From: Variovorax gossypii
Lineage (GTDB): Bacteria > Pseudomonadota > Gammaproteobacteria > Burkholderiales > Burkholderiaceae_C
Assembly (NCBI RefSeq): GCF_003965815.1
Contig: NZ_RXOE01000006.1
Location: forward strand, 124,001 to 188,000
Reading direction: 5' to 3'
DNA: 64,000 nt
In this document: in pieces, positions 8,954 to 16,474 of the stretch
How the letters are laid out: each line of letters opens with the position of its first letter
How positions within the stretch are numbered: the first letter of the stretch is position 1
Program-made: the position numbers and the translations under genes
The notes under the pieces: generated by a model
What the model was told of the DNA's origin: nothing
Databases searched by the model: none
Seen by the model: only the letters and a program-made list of their open reading frames with translations

Positions 8954-10131
8954 GTTCGATCAAAAAGCTGCGAACCGATGTCGCCATCGTCGGCGGCGGC
9001 ATCGTCGGCTCTTCCGCTGCGCTGGCCCTTCGCCGCATGGGCCTCGGCGTGGTGCTGCTGGAGCGCGATCTTTGCGGCTCGCGTTCCAGCGGCGTGAACT
9101 ACGGCGGCGTGCGCCGCCAGGGCCGGCCAGTGAGCCAGCTGCCGCTGGCGCAGCGCGCACACCGCATCTGGGGCGACCTGGCCGGGCTGCTGGGCACCGA
9201 CGGCGAATACATCCGCTCGGGCCACTTCAAGATCGCGCGCAGCGAATCGGACATGGCCTCGCTCGAACGCTACCGCGCGCTGAGCAGCGACTTCGACCTG
9301 GGCCTGGAGCTGATCTCCGGCGCACGGCTTCGCGAGCAATGCCCGTGGCTAGGCACGCGCGCGGTGGGCGGCTCGCTGTGCGCGGAAGACGGGCAGGCCA
9401 ATCCGCGCCTGGTGTCGCCGGCCTTCGCACTCGCGGCGCAGCGTGCCGGCGCGCAGGTCTTCGAGCGCCACAAGGTCGACGAGGTGGCGCACGACGGTGC
9501 CATGTTCATGGTGCGCAGCGGCAATGCGCTCGAAGTGCAGGCGCCGGTGCTGCTCAACTGCGCGGGCGCCTGGGCCGGCGCCATTGCCAGCCAGTTCGGC
9601 GAGACGCCGCCGATGTTTGCGCGCAGCCCGCTGATGGCAGTGACCGAGCCGGTGCCGCATTTCATGAAATGGAGCCTCGGCGTGGAAGGCGGCGGCATCT
9701 ACTGCCGGCAGGTCGAGCGCGGCAACGTGGTGCTGGGCGGCGGAACGGGCATCACGCTCGACGCCGAACGCTCGCGCGCCGAGCGCGAGGGCATCGCCGC
9801 GCTGGCCGTGCAGGCCATCGAGCTGCTGCCCGCGCTGCGCCACGCCCACATCATCCGCACCTGGGGCGGCACCGAAGGCTACCTGCCCGACCGCGAACCG
9901 GTGCTGGGCCCGAGCCGCACCACGCCCGGCCTGTTCCACGGCTTCGGCTTCGCGGGCGCGGGCTTCCAGATCGGCCCTGCCGCCGGCGAGGTGCTTGCCG
10001 AGCTCGCGCGCGACGGCCGCACCGACACGCCCATCGACGCCTTCGCCATCGAGCGCTTCGACGACGAGCAGGCGAAAGCGAAAGCGCAGGCCCCAAAGCC
10101 CCTCACCCTCACTCCCGCATCCCCCACCTGA
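8950..10131 (+). CDS. FAD-dependent oxidoreductase, DAO family (HcnC/SoxB-like catalytic subunit)
   Basis: A 393-residue flavoprotein of the glycine/D-amino-acid oxidase superfamily. The Rossmann motif VAIVGGGIVGSSAALAL is at residues 11-27, and the C-terminal FAD-contact region is HGFGFAGAGFQIGPAAGEVLAEL. This would be the subunit that oxidises the secondary or primary amine substrate, passing electrons to the two Fe-S/FAD partners encoded just upstream. It is not HcnC by default: HCN synthase clusters lack a transporter, and here the operon carries a full importer. The short C-terminal tail is Ala/Lys/Pro rich. Confidence 0.9.
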   Translation: MSSIKKLRTDVAIVGGGIVGSSAALALRRMGLGVVLLERDLCGSRSSGVNYGGVRRQGRPVSQLPLAQRAHRIWGDLAGLLGTDGEYIRSGHFKIARSESDMASLERYRALSSDFDLGLELISGARLREQCPWLGTRAVGGSLCAEDGQANPRLVSPAFALAAQRAGAQVFERHKVDEVAHDGAMFMVRSGNALEVQAPVLLNCAGAWAGAIASQFGETPPMFARSPLMAVTEPVPHFMKWSLGVEGGGIYCRQVERGNVVLGGGTGITLDAERSRAEREGIAALAVQAIELLPALRHAHIIRTWGGTEGYLPDREPVLGPSRTTPGLFHGFGFAGAGFQIGPAAGEVLAELARDGRTDTPIDAFAIERFDDEQAKAKAQAPKPLTLTPASPT

Positions 10132-10152
10132 ACTTGAATGGAGAGCATCGCC

Positions 10153-11202
10153 ATGTCCCCGAAGTCCTCGATCAGAACCCTCCCGCTCCTGGCCGCGCTG
10201 CTCGCGGCCGCCGGCATCGCCGGTGCGCAGACCAAGACCCTCTACATCGGCATGAACGGCGGCACGATGGAGAAGGCGTACACGCAGTACGTCTTCCCCG
10301 CCTTCGAGAAGGCCTACGGCGCGAAGGTGGTGGTGGTGCCCGGCACCTCGTCCGACATCCTCGCGAAGGCCCAGGCCAACAAGGACAGGCCGCAGATGCA
10401 CGTGATGTTCCTCGACGACGGCGTGATGGTGCGCGCCATCGGCATGGGCCTGTGCCAGAAGCAGAAGCCCAGCCAGTCGCTCTCCGAGATCTACCCGGCC
10501 GCGCGCTTCAAGGACGACATGGCCAGCGGCGTGAGCCTGGGCATGACGGGCCTGGCCTACAACGCGAAGATGTTCAAGGAGAAGGGCTGGGCCGCCCCCA
10601 CCTCGTGGATGGACCTGGCCGACCCGAAGTACAAGGGCAAGGTGGTGTTCCAGTCGATGTCGTCGTCTTCCTTCGGGCTGCACGGCTTCCTGATGTTCAA
10701 CCGCATCCAGGGCGGCAACGACAAGAACGTGGAGCCCGGCTTCAAGGCCTGGCCCACCTCCATCGGGCCGAACGTGCTGGAGTACATCCCGAGCTCGGCC
10801 AAGCTCTCCGAGATGGTTCAGACCGGCGAGGCGGCGATCTTCCCGCTCACGCCCACGGCCGTGGCGGCGATGAAGAGCAAGGGCATTCCGGTGGAATACG
10901 CGCCGCCCAAGGAAGGCGCGGTGGTGCTCATGGTCGGCCAGTGCGTGATCGCCAACAACACCGAGCCCGAGCTGTCGCAGAAGCTCGCCGAGTTTTTGCT
11001 GAGCCCGCTGGCGCAGGCCAACGTGCTGCAGTACGGCGCCCAGATCCCGACCAACCCGAAGGCGCCGGTGGTGGGCGACGGCGTGGCGCAGGTGGCGGAC
11101 ATCAACAAGTGGATGAAGACCGCCGTGACCATCGACTGGGAAAGCATCAACGCGAACCGCCCGGCTTGGAACGCGCGCTGGAACAAGACGATAGAGAAGT
11201 GA
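10153..11202 (+). CDS. ABC transporter substrate-binding protein, spermidine/putrescine type
   Basis: A 349-residue periplasmic binding protein (bacterial extracellular solute-binding family 8/PotD-like) with a signal peptide (LPLLAALLAAAGIAGAQ). Typical features are TLYIGMNGGTMEKAYTQYV at the mature N terminus and TGLAYNAKMFKEKGW in lobe two. I chose the ATG at 10153 over the one at 10138 because the latter supplies the GGAG nine bases ahead. It is the last gene of the operon and provides the ligand specificity for the importer encoded at 4512-7241. Confidence 0.92.
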   Translation: MSPKSSIRTLPLLAALLAAAGIAGAQTKTLYIGMNGGTMEKAYTQYVFPAFEKAYGAKVVVVPGTSSDILAKAQANKDRPQMHVMFLDDGVMVRAIGMGLCQKQKPSQSLSEIYPAARFKDDMASGVSLGMTGLAYNAKMFKEKGWAAPTSWMDLADPKYKGKVVFQSMSSSSFGLHGFLMFNRIQGGNDKNVEPGFKAWPTSIGPNVLEYIPSSAKLSEMVQTGEAAIFPLTPTAVAAMKSKGIPVEYAPPKEGAVVLMVGQCVIANNTEPELSQKLAEFLLSPLAQANVLQYGAQIPTNPKAPVVGDGVAQVADINKWMKTAVTIDWESINANRPAWNARWNKTIEK

Positions 11203-11209
11203 TGTTTCT

Positions 11210-12421
11210 TCAGCCGCGCGCTTCGCGCCTGCGCAGCAGCACCGGCATGCACAGCAGGTAGACCACCGCACCCGCCAGCCACACGATGCCGGGGAAGCGC
11301 ACGCGGAACGCGAAGTAGAGCTGGCTGATGAGCAACGGCCCGAACACCGAGGCCAGGCTGGACAGGCTCGCGAGCACGCCCTGCAGCCGCCCCTGCTCGG
11401 CTTCGCCCACGCGGGCCGAGAGCATCGACTGCAGCGCGGGCGCGCCGATGCCGCCCGTGCACAGGAGCGGCAGCAGCGCGAGCGCCATCCAGCCCCGCGT
11501 GGCGAAGGCAAGCAGCGCGTAGGCGGTGCAGTCGGCCGCGGTGCCGATGGCGAGGGCGGCGCGCTCGCCCCAGCGCTCGACCAGCGGGCCCGCCACGAAG
11601 CCCTGCATCAGCGCCTGGATCAGGCCGAAGACCGCGAGCGAGACGCCGACCATGGTGCCGTTCCAGGCGAACTTGTCCTCGCCGTAGAGCACCCAGGTCG
11701 TGCCAGCGACCTCGCCCACCAGCATCAGCACCGTGAACACGCCGAGGATGGGAAGCAGCGCGGGAAAGCTCTTGGCCCAGCGCAGCGGCGCGAGCGGATG
11801 CAGCACGCCGCGATCGAAGGGCTGCGAAGCGAGCTTCGCCGGACGCGACTCGCGCAGCAGCAGCAAGGCCGCGAGGAAGGTCAGGCCGTTGAGCACGGCG
11901 GCGGCGATGAAGGGCAGCCGCACGCCGTGGTCGCCGAGCACGCCGCCGAGCGCCGGCCCCGCGATGAAGCCGATGCCGAAGCAGGCGCCCATGCGGCCGA
12001 ACCAGCGCGCGCGCTGGTTCTCGGGCGTGAGGTCGGCGATGGCGGCCGAGGCCACCGCCATGTTCGCGCCCGTCATGCCGGCGATCGCGCGGCCCACGAA
12101 CAGCAGCCACAGCGAGGGCGCGAAGGCCATGAAGAGCGCGTCGACGGCAGCGCCCGCCACCGACACCAGCAGCACCGGGCGGCGGCCGAAGCGGTCGCTG
12201 AGCGCTCCGAGCACGGGCGCGCAGAGGAACTGCATCAGCGCATAGAGCGAGAGAAAGGCGCCGAAGCGCCAGCCGAGGTCGCCGGTGTGGCCGACCTCGC
12301 GCAGCAGGCTCGGCACGATGGGCATGACCAGGCTGATGCCGACGGCGTCGAGCGTGACGATCGCCAGGATCACGGCATGCGCGTGGCGGCCGCCGGCGAA
12401 TGGGGTGGATGTGGAAGACAT
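11210..12421 (-). CDS. MFS efflux transporter, TetA-like
   Basis: A 403-residue, 12-helix major facilitator protein of the Tet/drug:H+ antiporter-1 group. Motif A reads GALSDRFGRRPVLLVS between helices 2 and 3, and helix 1 begins AVILAIVTLDAVGISLVMPIVPSLL, both typical of TetA-class pumps. It is divergent from a TetR-type repressor with two tetO-like operators in the gap, the arrangement of tetracycline-resistance determinants. Chromosomal members of this group may pump other compounds, so tetracycline itself is an inference. It converges on the binding-protein gene with only 7 bp between stops. Confidence 0.88.
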   Translation of the reverse strand: MSSTSTPFAGGRHAHAVILAIVTLDAVGISLVMPIVPSLLREVGHTGDLGWRFGAFLSLYALMQFLCAPVLGALSDRFGRRPVLLVSVAGAAVDALFMAFAPSLWLLFVGRAIAGMTGANMAVASAAIADLTPENQRARWFGRMGACFGIGFIAGPALGGVLGDHGVRLPFIAAAVLNGLTFLAALLLLRESRPAKLASQPFDRGVLHPLAPLRWAKSFPALLPILGVFTVLMLVGEVAGTTWVLYGEDKFAWNGTMVGVSLAVFGLIQALMQGFVAGPLVERWGERAALAIGTAADCTAYALLAFATRGWMALALLPLLCTGGIGAPALQSMLSARVGEAEQGRLQGVLASLSSLASVFGPLLISQLYFAFRVRFPGIVWLAGAVVYLLCMPVLLRRREARG

Positions 12422-12429
12422 GTTGGAAT

Positions 12430-12459
12430 TTATCGTTGATAAGGAATTATCAGCGATAA
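12430..12459. promoter_or_regulatory. Two tandem tetO-like operators
   Basis: TTATCGTTGATAA (12430-12442) and TTATCAGCGATAA (12447-12459) are both 13 bp palindromes around a 3 bp centre, matching the shape of the Tn10 tet operators (core TATCA-N-TGATA type). Centre spacing is 17 bp. Together they also form a larger near-perfect inverted repeat from 12428 to 12461. They sit next to the tetA-like start. Confidence 0.72.
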
Positions 12460-12510
12460 ATTTCAGGCCGTGAAGTACCCTCCCGGCTCGATACCGGCAA
12501 GCACACCCGA

Positions 12511-13194
12511 ATGAAACTGGACCGCGAAGTGATCCTCGAGACAGCCCTCACGCTGCTCGACGAGGTCGGCATGGACAAGCTCAGCACCCGGCTGCTGGCC
12601 GAACGGCTCGGCGTGCAGCAGCCGGCGCTGTACTGGCATTTCAGGAACAAGCGGGCGCTGCTCGACGCGATGAACAGCGAGATCCTGCGCCGCACCCACG
12701 AGCGCAAGCTGCCGCTGCCCGACGAGTCGTGGGAGACCTTCCTGCGCGAGAACGCGCGCAGCTTCCGGCGCGCACTGCTGGCACGGCGCGACGGCGCGCG
12801 GCTGCACGCGGGCACCGAGCCCGATCCGGGCGACCTGGAGATGGTGGAGGCGCAGCTGGCGGCGGTGGTCAGCCGCGGCGTGCCGGCGCCGCAGGCGATG
12901 ACGCTTTTGATCGCGCTGGGCCGCTACACCGTGGGCTGCGTGCTCGAGGAACAGGCGGCGCCGCCCGACGCCGAGGCGCGGCAGCAGGCGCTCGATGCCT
13001 CGGCCGCCTCGCGCCCCCTGCTGGCCGAGGCCTTCGCGCGCTACCGCGAGGCCGGCCCGGATGCGATGTTCGAGATCGGCGTCGACCTGATGATCGAGGG
13101 CGCGAAGGCGCGCCTCGAAAGCCAGGCCAAGGGCGCCAAGGCTAGGCCGCGCCGCGGATCCAGCCGGCCGCCTTCTCCGCCATCATCAACGTAG
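12511..13194 (+). CDS. TetR-class transcriptional repressor
   Basis: A 227-residue regulator whose N-terminal helix-turn-helix (MDKLSTRLLAERLGVQQPALYWHFRNKRALLDAM, residues about 24-57 in parts) is of the tetracycline-repressor TetR class, followed by a TetR_C-like ligand domain. It is divergent from the TetA-like pump and presumably binds the two operators between them. The last 16 residues (Arg/Pro/Ser rich) are encoded in DNA that also encodes the C terminus of the convergent GMC dehydrogenase; this 53 bp overlap suggests the repressor has acquired a read-through tail. Confidence 0.9.
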   Translation: MKLDREVILETALTLLDEVGMDKLSTRLLAERLGVQQPALYWHFRNKRALLDAMNSEILRRTHERKLPLPDESWETFLRENARSFRRALLARRDGARLHAGTEPDPGDLEMVEAQLAAVVSRGVPAPQAMTLLIALGRYTVGCVLEEQAAPPDAEARQQALDASAASRPLLAEAFARYREAGPDAMFEIGVDLMIEGAKARLESQAKGAKARPRRGSSRPPSPPSST

Positions 13195-14767
13195 GGCTGT
13201 TGGTGTTGCCGCTGGTGATGGTGGGCATTGCGCCCGCATCCACCACGCGCAGGCCCTGAATGCCGCGCACGCGCAGCCGCGAATCGAGCACGGCGCCCGG
13301 GTCGTCGTCGGCGCCCATCTTCGTGGTGCCCACCGGGTGGAAGATGGTGGTGGCGATGTCGCCGGCCAGGCGCGCCAGTTCCTCGTCGGTCTGGTACTGC
13401 ACGCCGGGCTTCCATTCCTGCGGCTTGAACTTGGCGAGCGCAGGCTGCGCGGCGATGTTGCGCGTGACGCGCAGCGAATCCGCCGCCACCTTGCGGTCCT
13501 CGTCGGTGCTCAGGTAGTTGGGCGCGATGGCCGGCGCGTCCTCGAAGCGCTTGCTCTTGATGCGCACCGAGCCCCGGCTCGTCGGGTTGAGGTTGCACAC
13601 GCTCGCGGTGAAGGCCGGAAAGCTGTGCAGCGGATCGCCGAAGGCATCGAGCGACAGCGGCTGCACGTGGTACTGCAGGTTGGGCCATTCGCGATCGGGC
13701 GAACTGCGCGTGAAGGCACCGAGCTGCGACGGCGCCATGCTCATCGGGCCGCTGCGCTTGAGCAGGTACTCGAGGCCGATCTTCGCCTTGCCGACCATCG
13801 AGGAGGCCATCACGTTGAGCGTGGGCGCGCCCTCGATCTTGTAGACAGCGCGGATCTGCAGGTGGTCCTGCAGGTTGGCGCCGACGCCGGGCGCGTCGAG
13901 CACCACGTCGATGCCGTGCTGGCGCAGCAGTTCAGCCGGGCCGATGCCCGAGAGCTGCAGGATCTGCGGCGAACCGATGGCCCCCGCGCTCAGCACCACC
14001 TCGCGCGTGGCCTGCGCCGTGACCATCTCGCTGCCGTTCCATACCTCCGCGCCGGTGCAGCGGCGCGTGCCGTCGGGCAGCGTCTCGAACAGCAGGCGCG
14101 AGACCTGCGCGCCGGTCCAGAGCTCGAAGTTGGGCCTGCCATAGCAGGTCGGGCGCAGGAAGGCCTTGGCGGTGTTCCAGCGCCAGCCGTTCTTCTGGTT
14201 GACCTGGAAGTAGCCCACGCCCTCGTTGTTGCCGCGGTTGAAGTCGGCGGTGTGCGGCACGCCGGCCTGCGAAGCGGCTTCGGCGAACGCGTCGAGGATG
14301 TCCCAGCGCAGGCGCTGCTTCTCGATGCGCCACTCGCCGCCGGCGCCGTGCATCTCGTCGGCGCCGAGGTAGAAGTCCTCGTGCTTCTTGAAGGCCGGCA
14401 GCACGCTCTGCCAGCGCCAGTCGTCGTCGCCCGTGAGGTCGGCCCAGTGCTCGTAGTCGCGCGACTGGCCGCGCATGTAGATCATGCCGTTGATGCTGGA
14501 GCAGCCGCCCAGCGTCTTGCCGCGCGGATAGCGCAGCACGCGGCCGTTGAGGCCCGCGTCGGGCTCGGTGCTGTAGAGCCAGTCGGTACGCGGATTGCCG
14601 ATGCAGTACAGGTAGCCGACGGGAATGTGGATCCAGTGGTAGTCGTCCTTGCGGCCCGCCTCGATGAGCAGCACGCGCTTGCTCTTGTCGGCGCTGAGCC
14701 GGTTCGCCATGAGCGAGCCGGCGGTGCCGGCGCCGATGATGATGTAGTCGAATTGGGTGTCGCTCAT
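13142..14767 (-). CDS. GMC family FAD-dependent dehydrogenase (3-hydroxypropionate/choline dehydrogenase-like)
   Basis: A 541-residue glucose-methanol-choline oxidoreductase. FAD site IIIGAGTAGSLMANRLS at the N terminus, GMC signature RGKTLGGCSSINGMIYMRG near residue 85, GMC signature 2 around SAGAIGSPQILQLSGIGP, and the C-terminal active-site region HPVGTTKMG plus GAMPTITSGNTNSPTLMMAEKA. It lies 78 bp after mmsA and probably shares its transcript. In Pseudomonas denitrificans a GMC enzyme (HpdH) beside mmsA and a lysR gene oxidises 3-hydroxypropionate to malonate semialdehyde; the same arrangement here supports that role by inference. Confidence 0.88.
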   Translation of the reverse strand: MSDTQFDYIIIGAGTAGSLMANRLSADKSKRVLLIEAGRKDDYHWIHIPVGYLYCIGNPRTDWLYSTEPDAGLNGRVLRYPRGKTLGGCSSINGMIYMRGQSRDYEHWADLTGDDDWRWQSVLPAFKKHEDFYLGADEMHGAGGEWRIEKQRLRWDILDAFAEAASQAGVPHTADFNRGNNEGVGYFQVNQKNGWRWNTAKAFLRPTCYGRPNFELWTGAQVSRLLFETLPDGTRRCTGAEVWNGSEMVTAQATREVVLSAGAIGSPQILQLSGIGPAELLRQHGIDVVLDAPGVGANLQDHLQIRAVYKIEGAPTLNVMASSMVGKAKIGLEYLLKRSGPMSMAPSQLGAFTRSSPDREWPNLQYHVQPLSLDAFGDPLHSFPAFTASVCNLNPTSRGSVRIKSKRFEDAPAIAPNYLSTDEDRKVAADSLRVTRNIAAQPALAKFKPQEWKPGVQYQTDEELARLAGDIATTIFHPVGTTKMGADDDPGAVLDSRLRVRGIQGLRVVDAGAMPTITSGNTNSPTLMMAEKAAGWIRGAA

Positions 14768-14845
14768 GGCGTCTTGCCTTGTCTCTCTTTTTGTTCGACG
14801 GAATTCCCGGGCGGAATCGCGGCGCCCCTCGCGCCGCGCCCGATG

Positions 14846-16354
14846 CTACTTGGCTGTCGGCATGACGAACTCGGCGCCCTTGCCGATGCTCTCGGGCCAG
14901 CGCTGCATGACCGACTTCTGCTTGGTATAGAAGCGCACGCCCTCCTCGCCGTAAGCGTGCATGTCGCCGAACAGCGAGCGCTTCCAGCCGCCGAAGCCGT
15001 GCCAGGCCATGGGCACCGGGATCGGCACGTTGATGCCGACCATGCCCACCTGGATGCGGCGGCTGAATTCGCGCGCCACGTTGCCGTCGCGGGTGAAGCA
15101 GCTCACGCCGTTGCCGAACTCGTGCGCGTTGACGAGGTCGATCGCGTCCTTGAAGTTGGCCACGCGCACGCAGCTGAGCACCGGGCCGAAGATCTCTTCC
15201 TTGTAGATGCGCATCTCGGGCGTGACGTGGTCGAAGAGCGTGCCGCCCATCCAGAAGCCGTCGCCGCAACCTTCGCCCGCGGTGTTGCCGTCGAACTTGC
15301 GGCCGTCGACCAGCAGCTTCGCGCCTTCCTTCTCGCCCAGGTCGATGTAGCCGGTGATGCGCTCGTGCGCGGCACGCGTGACGATCGGGCCCATCTCGGC
15401 CGCGAGGTTCTCGCCGTTGAGCACCTTCAGCGTCTTCGTGCGCTCGATGAGCTTCGGAATGATCTTGTCGGCCACGTCGCCCACCAGCACCGCCACGCTG
15501 ATGGCCATGCAGCGTTCGCCGGCCGAGCCGTAGCCGGCGCCGATCAGCGCGTCCACCGTCTGGTCGATGTCGGCGTCGGGCAGCACCACCATGTGGTTCT
15601 TCGCGCCGCCCAGGGCCTGCACGCGCTTGCCGTGACGTGCGCCGGTCTCGTAGATGTAGTTGGCGATGGGCGTGGAGCCGACGAAGCTGATGGCCTTGAC
15701 GTCGGGGTGCTCCAGCAGCGCGTCGACCGCGACCTTGTCGCCCTGCACCACGTTGAACACGCCGTCGGGCAGGCCGGCTTCCGTCAGCAGCTCGGCGATG
15801 CGCAGCGAAGGCGTCGGGTCGGTCGGGCTGGGCTTGAGCACGAAGGTGTTGCCTGCGGCGATGGCCACCGGGAACATCCACATCGGCACCATCACCGGGA
15901 AGTTGAAGGGCGTGATGCCGGCGACCACGCCCAGGGGCTGGCGCAGCGTCCAGTTGTCGATGCCGGTGCTCACCTGGTCGGTGAAGTCGCCCTTGAGCAG
16001 CTGCGGAATGCCGCAGGCGAATTCGACGATGTCGATGCCGCGGCTGACTTCGCCCTGCGCGTCGGTGAAGACCTTGCCGTGCTCGGCGGTGATCATGTGG
16101 GCCAGCTCGTCCTTGTGCTCGTTGAGCAGCTGCAGGAACTTGAACATCACGCGCGCGCGGCGGATCGGCGGCGTGTCGGCCCAGGCCGGGAACGCGGCCT
16201 GCGCGGCGGCGACGGCGGCGCCGACCTGGTCGGCATTCGCCAGGCCGGCCTTGCCGGTGACGACGCCGGTGGCGGGGTTGGTCACGTCCTGCGTGCGGCC
16301 GGAGGTGTTGGCGGCGAGCTTGCCGGCGATGAAGTGATCGATGGAAGTAGGCAT
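14846..16354 (-). CDS. mmsA: CoA-acylating methylmalonate-semialdehyde dehydrogenase
   Basis: A 502-residue aldehyde dehydrogenase of the MmsA type. The catalytic Cys282 lies in YGSAGERCMAIS, and the usual ELGG general-base motif is replaced by ALGGAKNHMVVLPDAD (residues 247-262), a hallmark of the CoA-dependent MmsA group, which lacks that glutamate. These enzymes convert methylmalonate or malonate semialdehyde with CoA and NAD to propionyl- or acetyl-CoA and CO2. With the GMC dehydrogenase downstream and divergent LysR regulator, malonate semialdehyde from 3-hydroxypropionate is the likely substrate; valine catabolism is the alternative. Confidence 0.93.
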   Translation of the reverse strand: MPTSIDHFIAGKLAANTSGRTQDVTNPATGVVTGKAGLANADQVGAAVAAAQAAFPAWADTPPIRRARVMFKFLQLLNEHKDELAHMITAEHGKVFTDAQGEVSRGIDIVEFACGIPQLLKGDFTDQVSTGIDNWTLRQPLGVVAGITPFNFPVMVPMWMFPVAIAAGNTFVLKPSPTDPTPSLRIAELLTEAGLPDGVFNVVQGDKVAVDALLEHPDVKAISFVGSTPIANYIYETGARHGKRVQALGGAKNHMVVLPDADIDQTVDALIGAGYGSAGERCMAISVAVLVGDVADKIIPKLIERTKTLKVLNGENLAAEMGPIVTRAAHERITGYIDLGEKEGAKLLVDGRKFDGNTAGEGCGDGFWMGGTLFDHVTPEMRIYKEEIFGPVLSCVRVANFKDAIDLVNAHEFGNGVSCFTRDGNVAREFSRRIQVGMVGINVPIPVPMAWHGFGGWKRSLFGDMHAYGEEGVRFYTKQKSVMQRWPESIGKGAEFVMPTAK

Positions 16355-16439
16355 GGGGAGAACCCTGAAAGAGGCTGTGTCCGAAGGAAGAGTGCGGCCA
16401 GTTTAGGCAGCGTGTTGTTCCTCGCCTAGTCACGAAGAC

Positions 16440-16467
16440 TGAACTTATTGTTCAGAATAGCGAACAA
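16440..16467. promoter_or_regulatory. Candidate LysR binding site
   Basis: Two overlapping dyads use alternating GAAC/GTTC half-sites: TGAAC-N5-GTTCA at 16440-16454 and TTGTTC-N8-GAACAA at 16448-16467. They end 7 bp before the lysR start, inside the mmsA/lysR divergent gap, the expected place for an autoregulatory and activating LysR site. Confidence 0.55.
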
Positions 16468-16474
16468 TCGAACC

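Noticed and set aside
7242..10131. Naming the three-subunit enzyme hcnABC
   Set aside because: Motifs match the superfamily, but the importer genes in the same operon and the IclR regulator argue for an amine/opine catabolic role; the symbol would over-claim.
12428..12461. Reading the tetR/tetA gap as a rho-independent terminator
   Set aside because: It is a dyad in a divergent gap with AT-rich arms and no T-run; operator function fits better.
13337..16429. A 1030-codon open frame on the plus strand
   Set aside because: It is wholly antisense to the GMC dehydrogenase and mmsA genes, its translation is His/Arg/Ala/Val-rich low-complexity sequence with no recognisable domain, and it follows from third-position GC bias.
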